Shown one piece after another: positions 29,201-35,980 of a stretch of 49,669 nucleotides of DNA. Within the stretch, counting starts at the first letter, position 1. Each line of letters opens with the position of its first letter. Position numbers and translations under genes: made by a program. The stretch is from assembly GCA_947302435.1 (NCBI GenBank), contig CAMYVQ010000019.1, forward strand, positions 1-49,669, read 5' to 3'. A model generated the notes under the pieces. The model did not search any database. It was not told where the DNA came from and saw only the letters and a list, made by a program, of their open reading frames with translations. Source of the stretch: an uncultured Prevotella sp. GTDB lineage: Bacteria > Bacteroidota > Bacteroidia > Bacteroidales > Bacteroidaceae.

Positions 29201-30296
29201 CGTCCTTGTCGGTGCCTACCCAGCAGCGGCCTTTGCTGTCGATAAGTGTGCTGGTGACGCAGGCCTGTCCGATGACATTGCGTGAGCCGTATCGGAAACC
29301 CATATAATGGAAATTCGTGAAGGCTCTGTTTTGCATGAAGACACCTTTCTGGAGGAGTCCGAGCCAGATGTTGCCGCAACTGTCCTCCACGATGCTGTAG
29401 ATCTTGCTTTTGCTCAAGTCTATGTCGCGGCTGTAATAGGGATTGTCGTCGATTGTTCCTGTCTCGGGGTCGTAGATGGCCACACCCTCACCGTCGTAGC
29501 CGAACATCATGCGTCCGTCGTGGAGCTGGTAGAGGGTGGACACCAGCTTGGTGCCTGAACCGGAAATATGCCGGAAGTCATTGCCAGTGCTGCTTCCCAC
29601 GTAGACACCCCCGTCGATGGTGCCCACGTAGAGGTTGCCTTGTCGGTCATGACAAAGACGGTTGGGGATGGCTTGAAGGCCGTCGCCGTTGAACCGCGCT
29701 TCGCAGAATGTCGTGCCGTCTGTCTCCAAAAGGCCGTTGTCGGTCACCATCCACAGGTGTCCTTGCGCATCTTCCGCCATGTCGTAGACGGTGTGGAGGT
29801 TTTCCAGTACTCCACCCATTTGATGGGCATGACGTGGGTCTGTAATATGTAGCAAGCCATGCCCGGAGGTGCCGGCTAACAGTTGACCGTTTTTTCGACG
29901 GAGAAAACAGGTCATGTAGCAGTTGACTATATGGCCTTGCAGGTTTTTGACCTCAACATCGGTGAACTCATTACCGTCGTAGGTCTGTAAGGCACCATAC
30001 ATGCCGAAATAGAACAGTCCGTTGTCGTCCTGCGTCATGCAGTTCACATAGTTGTTGGCCATACCTTGGTTCCGTTCCTGTTCCTTTTTAATGATATGGA
30101 ATTGGTAGCCGTCGCTCCTGTTGAGTCCGTTGAGTGTGAGTACCCAGATAAACCCATCCCTGTCTAAAAAGACTTGGGTGGTAAAGCTGCTCGACAGTTG
30201 GTTGTCGCCGTCGTAGAGCTTGCCAGTCTGGGCATTGGAGAGCGTTAAAAAGAGAAAAAAGGCAAATAGGGATAATGCTTTTTTTGTAATATTCAT
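26241..30296 (-). CDS. Hybrid two-component system regulator (HTCS) of the xylan locus
   Basis: 1351 residues from the ATG at 30296, which begins a signal peptide (MNITKKALSLFAFFLFLTLS); the frame extends to 30386 but that part lacks signal character. Domains in order: two-bladed sensor propeller repeats (about 25-690), Y_Y_Y domain, membrane span (about 770-790), histidine kinase with H825 in NISHEIRTP, ATPase domain, receiver with D1143 in ISDIMMPEMDG, and AraC-type DNA-binding domain (about 1245-1345). It should sense xylo-oligosaccharides in the periplasm and activate the xylan genes, like XynR of Prevotella bryantii. It is transcribed divergently from xusA. Confidence 0.95.
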   Translation of the reverse strand: MNITKKALSLFAFFLFLTLSNAQTGKLYDGDNQLSSSFTTQVFLDRDGFIWVLTLNGLNRSDGYQFHIIKKEQERNQGMANNYVNCMTQDDNGLFYFGMYGALQTYDGNEFTDVEVKNLQGHIVNCYMTCFLRRKNGQLLAGTSGHGLLHITDPRHAHQMGGVLENLHTVYDMAEDAQGHLWMVTDNGLLETDGTTFCEARFNGDGLQAIPNRLCHDRQGNLYVGTIDGGVYVGSSTGNDFRHISGSGTKLVSTLYQLHDGRMMFGYDGEGVAIYDPETGTIDDNPYYSRDIDLSKSKIYSIVEDSCGNIWLGLLQKGVFMQNRAFTNFHYMGFRYGSRNVIGQACVTSTLIDSKGRCWVGTDKDGLYCIDREARPLKHFKQNFPSSVLSLTEDSHGRIWVGSYQQGFGYIEADGQTYHPFPQYRKTSVFSLKGTKDGKLWVGTMGQGLLQLDLSDNHLRTFTTDAEAPQNPKKNSLSNDYINHISLSSDEKRLYVGTTQGLCCLDIERNDWTTTFGRNCLAYSKPILVSKEYAGRIWIGTNDGLYCYDMLKKTMEPYDTAKVFTDGNIASIEQDNEGRLWFSTSHGLICHNPQTGETESYFVDNGLQSNEFSERTSCSFDHGDCLMLLFGGVGGITWFCPKEIKPLEWDANVRLVEFFLGRTPINQTSRSGQYQVCDTTVIAATTFHLAHDKNTFSVRFSTLTYDSPEHTTYLYSINDEPFTRMQMGINELSFTRLQPGTYHFRVKAERYNRLTPEREFTVIIHSPWYNTWIARIVYLLIIVFLVWRYLHYLRHKSQVQLRLQEHIHAEEMINAKLQFFMNISHEIRTPMTLIITPLTTLIKNETDTQRRHIYETIKRNADRILHLINQMMDLRKIDKGLMQIRATETDLVPFISELYSLFEQQASSRQIKFSFHHEMESLLAWVDRKNFDKVIMNILSNAFKFTPTGGTIDIHLTTDGKNATITVSDNGEQIPEDKLDKIFERFYQVPESIHSTRETREERMQRQYTGTGIGLDLTRSLVELHHGSVTAHNLQQGCEFVVTIPLGNEHLKPEEIVTEDVSQTLLPETVSAELPTEEEETIPPIQPVANDKKPTIIIAEDDDEIRQFLSSELAQDYNIISLSNGKDALSMTLRTLPHLVISDIMMPEMDGNMLCSKIKTNHSTNHIPVVLLTAKNRDEDKLEGLDSGADAYIVKPFNMEILRRTINNIINSHHLLQLKYSHNDQLEEKIDDIKVVSPDQKLMERVINVINQRIGDSSLSVDFIANEVGISRVHLYRKMKELTGQTPHEFIRNIRLKKAANLLAQKSLNVSEVTYVCGFANITTFSSVFKKFYGVSPRDFVKDFNSEGHRD

Positions 30297-30342
30297 AAAT
30301 ATTTGTTTTTCGGGAACGTCGATAAATGTTGTTTGTTTGTTG

Positions 30343-30374
30343 CAAATGTAGTGTGTTTTTATGGGATTTCCAAA
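30343..30374 (-). promoter_or_regulatory. Promoter of the HTCS gene
   Basis: On the minus strand TTTG (30374-30371), 20 nt, and TACATTTG (30350-30343) fit the Bacteroidetes consensus exactly. The HTCS start codon is 47 bp downstream, which supports the choice of 30296. Confidence 0.78.
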
Positions 30375-30380
30375 CAAATG

Positions 30381-30404
30381 TAACAAATAGAAAAGTTTTT
30401 GTTA
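30381..30404. promoter_or_regulatory. Candidate operator between divergent promoters
   Basis: TAACAAA (30381-30387) and TTTGTTA (30398-30404) form a perfect inverted repeat with a 10-bp spacer. It sits between the -33 box of the HTCS promoter and that of the xus promoter. The position suits a binding site for the AraC-type domain of the regulator, but this is inference. Confidence 0.4.
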
Positions 30405-30412
30405 TATCTGAA

Positions 30413-30444
30413 TTTGCCTCGTGCATATATAACATGTAAATTTG
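30413..30444 (+). promoter_or_regulatory. Promoter of the xus operon
   Basis: TTTG (30413-30416), 20 nt, and TAAATTTG (30437-30444) match the Bacteroidetes consensus with the same spacing as the divergent HTCS promoter. Transcription would start near 30451, leaving a leader of about 275 nt before xusA. Confidence 0.7.
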
Positions 30445-30551
30445 CTGTCCAAACAGTCTAATTAGTTTGTATAGAGTGTTAAAGTAGTTTGTTTTTTTTG
30501 TTAGTATTGTGTTAACAATAGTTGATCTGTTTATCGATTGCCATGAAAATG

Positions 30552-30610
30552 GAGGAGAGAGTAGGCGTGGCCTGTGCTCATGGAGTGGCAGTGGCTTCTG
30601 CTCTCTCCTC
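30552..30610 (+). promoter_or_regulatory. Large hairpin in the xusA leader
   Basis: GAGGAGAGAG (30552-30561) and CTCTCTCCTC (30601-30610) pair perfectly, with further partial pairing inside. It lies in the predicted 275-nt untranslated leader. A small frame (MEERVGVACAHGVAVASA and on) runs through it, but nothing shows that it is translated. The remainder of the 30297-30726 gap holds the two promoters and AT-rich sequence. Confidence 0.5.
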
Positions 30611-30726
30611 GCACACACAATGCCGCCGACTTACAAGGATAGTGGATGAATGTTGTCGAAAAATGTGTTTGAGAAATAACGAGAATATGAATTTAATATT
30701 AATGAAAAAGTACTAAAACCAAAAAG

Positions 30727-33700
30727 ATGAAACAGCTAACTATTTTACTGAGTAGGACTGCTCTTCTGTTGGTAAGGCCGATACGGCAAGGTCGTGTCTC
30801 GGTCTTATTGTTCTTGGCAATGATGTGGTGTGTAACCATGTCGGCACAAAACATTACCGTCAGCGGAACAGTCTTCGATTCGAACGGCGAGACACTGATA
30901 GGTGCCTCGGTCGTGGTGAAGGGTAACACATCGCAAGGTACGGTAACCGACTTCGATGGTAACTTTACCCTGAGTGTTCCATCAGAGAGCACAGTGCTGG
31001 TGATTTCGTACGTTGGTATGAAAACGAGCGAAGTGCAGGTGGGAAAGCAGCGTTCGCTGAAAGTGACTTTGAGCGACAACACCCAGCTGAACGAGGTTGT
31101 GGTGGTGGGTTATGGCCAACAGAAGAAGGCTTCTGTGGTCGGAGCTATCACACAGACCACGGGTGAAGTGTTGGAGCGCGCTGCAGGTATTACTGATGTA
31201 GGTGCTGCCCTGACGGGTAACCTGCCTGGTGTGGTGACAATGGCTTCGTCGGGTGTCCCTGGCGAGGAAGAGCCGCAGATTGTCATCCGTAGCGCCTCTT
31301 CATGGAACAACAGCAGCCCGTTGGTGCTGGTCGATGGTATCGAGCGCCCGATGAGTAGTGTCGACATGCAGTCGGTGGCTACCATCTCAGTGCTGAAGGA
31401 TGCCTCGGCAACAGCAGTTTACGGTGTGAAAGGTGCTAACGGCGTAATCCTGATTACGACGAAGCGCGGACAGGAAGGCAAGGCACAGGTAAGTGTCTCG
31501 GCCAATGCCATCATGAAGATTCCTTCAAAATTGCCCGACAAGTTCGATTCCTACGATGCCTTGGTTGCACGCAACGTGGCAGTGGAGCACGAATTGAACA
31601 TCGCTCCCGATGCCTTCGCTTCCATGAAGCCCATGAGTTTCATTGAGAACTACCGCAACCAGACGACCGTTGAGCAGCAGGAACGCTACCCTAATGTGGA
31701 CTGGCAGGATGCCCTGTTCAAGGATTACACCATGTCTTATAATGCAAATGTGAACGTCTCTGGTGGTACAAGCTTCGTAAAGTACTATGCCGGTGTCGAC
31801 TTCGTGAAGGAAGGCGACTTGTTCAAGGACTTTGGCAACGGACGTGACTATAAGACGGGTTACGGTTATAATCGTGTGAGCGTTCGCTCGAATCTGGACT
31901 TCAATATCACGAAGAGCACGGTGTTCAAGGTGAACATCTCCGGTTCGAACGGCAAGCAGACCACGCCTTGGGCCGTCAATGCCTGGAACGACTGGCAGGT
32001 GTCTCAGATGTGGGCTGGTATCTACAATATTTCTCCTGATGCCTTCTTGCCCAAGTACAGCGATGGTTCGTGGGGCTACTTCCCCAATTCCACCAATGTG
32101 AGCAACTCGGCAGAGACCGTGGCTCTCGGCGGTACGCAGGAGATCACTACCACCCGTATCAACACCGACTTCGTGTTGGAGCAGAAGCTCGACTTCATCA
32201 CCAAGGGATTGTCTGCACGCGGTATGATTTCGTGGGACAACACCTTCCGTGAGAACCAGCGTGGTGTGAACGACCTCTATAATAATCCGCAGGAGAAGTG
32301 GATTGACCCCGAGACCGGTGAAGCCCAATACAAGCAGGCATACGAGCCTTACGACCGTTTCGACTACACCATGGGCAACAAGTGGAGCATCATGGGTGGC
32401 GAAGTGAACAACTGGGCCACACAGCGCAACCTGAACTATCAGGCACAGCTGAACTGGGCACGCGAATTTGGCAAGCACGATGTGTCGGCCATGGGTGTTT
32501 TCGCCCGTCAGGAGTATGCACGTGGTTCTATGATCCCCAACTACCGTGAGGACTGGGTGTTCCGTACCACATACGCCTATAACAACCGTTACTTCCTCGA
32601 GTACAACGGTGCCTACAACGGCTCGGAGCGCTTCTCACGCGACAACCGTTTCGCTTTCTTCAATTCGGGTGCTATCGGCTGGATGGTTACGGAAGAGCCG
32701 TTCATGAAGTATCTGGTTGACAAGAAAATCATTGAAATGCTGAAGATTCGCGCCAGCTACGGTGAAATCGGTGACGACAACGTGGGTGGACGTTTCCTCT
32801 ATATGACACAGTGGGCTTACGGTGGTGCAGCACAGTTGAGCAGCACACATGCTGATGACGGCTCCCAGAATTCGCCTTACACATGGTATCGTGAGGCAAC
32901 CGTAGGTAACGAAAGTGTTCACTGGGAGAAGGTGAAGAAGTTCAACCTCGGTGTTGACTATGCCATCCTCGACGGTCTCTTCGCAGGTTCGTTCGAGTGG
33001 TTCCAGGATCGTCGTACCGACATTCTTGTGAACGGTAGCGAGCGTTCCGTGCCTTCCTACTTCGGTCAGAGTGCAGCCACTGCCAACCTGGGTAAGGTGA
33101 AGACCAACGGTTTCGAGTTGGAGGTTCGCTTTAACAAGGTGTTCAAGAACAAGATGCGTGTATGGGCCAACATGAGCATGACGCACGCCATCAATGAGAT
33201 TCAGGTGAAGGACGACTCGCCCCTGCTGCCCAGCTACCGCAAGCAGGCAGGTTATGCCATCAACCAGACCCATGCCTATTTGGACAAGGGTATGATGCAG
33301 ACCTACGACGATATCTACGGTTCGCCGAAACATGACACCAATGACGACCAGAAGCTGCCGGGCGACTACTACATTGTGGACTTCAACGGCGACGGACAGG
33401 TTGACTCGAACAATGACTATGTGCCTTACGGCTACAGCAGTATTCCTGAGAACACTTACAATGCCACCATCGGTTTCGAGTGGAAGGGATTCTCCTGCTT
33501 TGCACAGTTCTATGGCGTGACCAATGTGACCCGCGATGTGACGATGATTTCCTTCGCCGATCCCATGCTGGCCAATGTCTACGATCAGGGCACATGGTGG
33601 AGCAATGACCATACGGGTGCAGACGTGCTGACCCCGCGCTTCAATTCGAAGCCTTCTTATTATTATGGTACGCAGTATCTGTGCGACGGAAGCTACATCC

Positions 33701-33915
33701 GTCTGAAGAACGTTGAGGTGGCCTATACATTCGACCAGCCTTGGGTGAAGAAGATGGGCGTGAAGAACCTGAAGGTCTTCGTCAGCGGCAACAACCTGTG
33801 GCTCTGGACACGTCTGCCCGATGACCGTGAGTCGAACTTCTCGAGCTCTGGTGGCGCAGCAGGTGCTTATCCTACGATGAAGCGTATCAACTTCGGTGTC
33901 AGGTTCAACCTCTAA
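30727..33915 (+). CDS. xusA: SusC-like TonB-dependent transporter, XusA
   Basis: 1062 residues. After a long N-terminal leader with signal sequence, processed near MSAQ (about 41), comes a carboxypeptidase-regulatory-like domain (about 43-125, NITVSGTVFDSNGETLIGAS). A TonB box-like stretch and the plug follow (VVVVGYGQQKKASVVGAI, then LVLVDGIERPM and VYGVKGANGVILITTKRG), then the beta-barrel to the C-terminal GVRFNL. It imports xylan oligosaccharides across the outer membrane with the SusD-like XusB encoded next. Gene order equals the Prevotella bryantii xusA-E-xyn10C cluster, which is the basis for the symbol. It follows a long leader and the HTCS-controlled promoter. Confidence 0.93.
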   Translation: MKQLTILLSRTALLLVRPIRQGRVSVLLFLAMMWCVTMSAQNITVSGTVFDSNGETLIGASVVVKGNTSQGTVTDFDGNFTLSVPSESTVLVISYVGMKTSEVQVGKQRSLKVTLSDNTQLNEVVVVGYGQQKKASVVGAITQTTGEVLERAAGITDVGAALTGNLPGVVTMASSGVPGEEEPQIVIRSASSWNNSSPLVLVDGIERPMSSVDMQSVATISVLKDASATAVYGVKGANGVILITTKRGQEGKAQVSVSANAIMKIPSKLPDKFDSYDALVARNVAVEHELNIAPDAFASMKPMSFIENYRNQTTVEQQERYPNVDWQDALFKDYTMSYNANVNVSGGTSFVKYYAGVDFVKEGDLFKDFGNGRDYKTGYGYNRVSVRSNLDFNITKSTVFKVNISGSNGKQTTPWAVNAWNDWQVSQMWAGIYNISPDAFLPKYSDGSWGYFPNSTNVSNSAETVALGGTQEITTTRINTDFVLEQKLDFITKGLSARGMISWDNTFRENQRGVNDLYNNPQEKWIDPETGEAQYKQAYEPYDRFDYTMGNKWSIMGGEVNNWATQRNLNYQAQLNWAREFGKHDVSAMGVFARQEYARGSMIPNYREDWVFRTTYAYNNRYFLEYNGAYNGSERFSRDNRFAFFNSGAIGWMVTEEPFMKYLVDKKIIEMLKIRASYGEIGDDNVGGRFLYMTQWAYGGAAQLSSTHADDGSQNSPYTWYREATVGNESVHWEKVKKFNLGVDYAILDGLFAGSFEWFQDRRTDILVNGSERSVPSYFGQSAATANLGKVKTNGFELEVRFNKVFKNKMRVWANMSMTHAINEIQVKDDSPLLPSYRKQAGYAINQTHAYLDKGMMQTYDDIYGSPKHDTNDDQKLPGDYYIVDFNGDGQVDSNNDYVPYGYSSIPENTYNATIGFEWKGFSCFAQFYGVTNVTRDVTMISFADPMLANVYDQGTWWSNDHTGADVLTPRFNSKPSYYYGTQYLCDGSYIRLKNVEVAYTFDQPWVKKMGVKNLKVFVSGNNLWLWTRLPDDRESNFSSSGGAAGAYPTMKRINFGVRFNL

Positions 33916-33959
33916 AAAAGGATACGTTGTAAAATAGAAAAACAGAAAAATTGAAGAAT

Positions 33960-35948
33960 ATGAAAACAAATATAGTCAAAATGGCAAAGAGGATGGTAAT
34001 AGGTCTTTTACCTTTTTACCTTTTCACCTTTTTACCTTTAACAAGCTGCACCGACTATCTTGACAAAGAGCCCGACTCGGATGTGAGTGCCGAGGAGGCT
34101 TTCAAGAACTTCACCAACTTCCAGGGATTCGTTGAAGAAATCTATAACTGTATTCCCAACAAGGAGTCGAACTTTTGGTGTACGACTTTCAACTGGGGTG
34201 AGGACGAAATCATGAACACCGTCGGTGGTGATTCGCATGAGACAACCCACTTCGATTTGGGTGACTACCGCTATTGGTATCAGGATCCGCAGAGTTTTCT
34301 GCATGCAAATGAACTGGACCCCACTTCTACTGATAAGTTTAAACACTCATTGGAGCATGCCTGGTATTGTATCCGCAAGGCCAACATTGGTCTGGAGAAT
34401 ATGGACAAGATGACCGAGGCAACCCAAGAGGAGAAAAACATCATCAAGGGACAGCTCTATTTCTTCCGTGCCTGGTGGCATGAGGAAATGATGGAATTCT
34501 TCGGTGGCATTCCTTATATTGACAGAGTGTTGCCCGCTGACGAGGTGCTCACCTTGCCACGACAGTCGTTCAAGGAGTGTGCCGAGCTGTGTGCGAAAGA
34601 TTTCCGTGAGGCTGCCAACCTGCTGCCCGACAACTGGGACAACACCGCGATTGGTAAGAAGACCCTTGGCAAGAACGACCTTCGTATCACTAAGGCTGTA
34701 GCATTAGGATACATGGGTAAGGTGCTCCTTTGGGCTGCATCGCCCCTGAATGCTGACGGCAACGGTGGCGCACAGATTGGCGCTTCGAAGAACGGCAAGA
34801 CCTACGTTTACGATGCAGCGTTGGCCATACAGGCTGCCGATGCACTGGCCGAATGTATCGCTAACATTGAAAGCGGCGCTTCTCCTTATGCACTGGCTGA
34901 ATTCAAGTACGACAACATCTACGACCATGTGGCTGCAGCTGGTTCTTCCACCAACTTCTCCGACATCTTCCGTACTACAGGCCAGAACTGGAAAATGCCC
35001 GGTTCTTGCGAGGCCATGCTTCGCGGTCCCGTGACGGCTGTCAACGGCTCCAACTGGAACTTTGCCAAGCTGTGGGGGCCCAAGGTGAACAACCTCGTGG
35101 AGCACGATGCCATTATCCACATGCCTACAGCCAACTACATCAATTACGCCTACGGTATGGCCAACGGTCTGGCATTGGACGATCCCGAATCGGGCTTCGA
35201 CAAGACACATCCGTTCAAGGATCGTGACCCGCGCTTCTATCACGACATTATTTTCGATGGATTCAGGTTCCTCAACACCACGCCAAACGGTGCAGATGCT
35301 GGTTTCCAGTACATGGAAATGTTCACGGGTGGCAACATGCGTCCTTCGGGCTTTCCCGCCCGTAGTGCCGATGGCAGCCGCACGGGTTACTTCTGCCAGA
35401 AGTTGGTGCCCCACCAGTGCAACAAGTACGACGGCATGTACAACTGGGGCGGTGCCCTGGAGTGCTATCTGCCTTACATGCGTGTGGCCGATATCTATCT
35501 GATGTATGCTGAGGCAGGTGCTGCTGTTCAGGGAGCTTCCTACAAGAGTTCAAGATGCAACTATACGGCTGCCGATGCCATCAATGTGCTGCGCGACCGT
35601 GTGGGGGCTGGCCATGTAGCCACCAAGTTGTTGTCCGACAAGAACAAGTTTATGGATGAGGTGCGCCGTGAGCGTGCCTGCGAGCTGGCCTTTGAGGGCT
35701 TCCGCTGGAACGACCTGCAGCGCTGGTTGCTTCTCACTGAGTATCCTTACAATGTGAAGACATCGCAGGAGTTCAACCGTGTAGGCAGTTACGACTTCAC
35801 GAAGGATGACCCACGCGATGCCGAGGTGAACAACTGGCACGAAGAGGTTCTCGTGGAGCGCAACTTCTCGGCCAAACACTATCTCTTCCCGTTCAAGGAT
35901 GCTGATGTGTTCCTCTACAAGGAGTTCAACCAAAACCCCGGATGGTAA
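33960..35948 (+). CDS. xusB: SusD-like surface glycan-binding lipoprotein, XusB
   Basis: 662 residues from the ATG at 33960; a TTG three codons earlier is less likely. The lipoprotein signal ends in LPLTSC. SusD-type features include DYLDKEPDSDVSAEEAFKNF at the N-terminus, the TPR-like helices, and RDPRFYHDIIFDG and EVRRERACELAFEGFRWND near the C-terminus. It would sit on the cell surface as a lid over XusA and bind xylan oligosaccharides. It starts 44 bp after xusA in the same operon. Confidence 0.93.
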   Translation: MKTNIVKMAKRMVIGLLPFYLFTFLPLTSCTDYLDKEPDSDVSAEEAFKNFTNFQGFVEEIYNCIPNKESNFWCTTFNWGEDEIMNTVGGDSHETTHFDLGDYRYWYQDPQSFLHANELDPTSTDKFKHSLEHAWYCIRKANIGLENMDKMTEATQEEKNIIKGQLYFFRAWWHEEMMEFFGGIPYIDRVLPADEVLTLPRQSFKECAELCAKDFREAANLLPDNWDNTAIGKKTLGKNDLRITKAVALGYMGKVLLWAASPLNADGNGGAQIGASKNGKTYVYDAALAIQAADALAECIANIESGASPYALAEFKYDNIYDHVAAAGSSTNFSDIFRTTGQNWKMPGSCEAMLRGPVTAVNGSNWNFAKLWGPKVNNLVEHDAIIHMPTANYINYAYGMANGLALDDPESGFDKTHPFKDRDPRFYHDIIFDGFRFLNTTPNGADAGFQYMEMFTGGNMRPSGFPARSADGSRTGYFCQKLVPHQCNKYDGMYNWGGALECYLPYMRVADIYLMYAEAGAAVQGASYKSSRCNYTAADAINVLRDRVGAGHVATKLLSDKNKFMDEVRRERACELAFEGFRWNDLQRWLLLTEYPYNVKTSQEFNRVGSYDFTKDDPRDAEVNNWHEEVLVERNFSAKHYLFPFKDADVFLYKEFNQNPGW

Positions 35949-35980
35949 AAATTGAAAGTTAAAACAGAAATTTGATAATT

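Noticed and set aside
30522..30716. 64-codon frame in the xusA leader as a gene
   Set aside because: No ribosome-binding site or conserved features; it crosses a hairpin in the untranslated leader.
32635..33969. Minus-strand open frame of 444 codons over xusA
   Set aside because: Antisense to conserved barrel sequence of xusA and without recognisable motifs or promoter.
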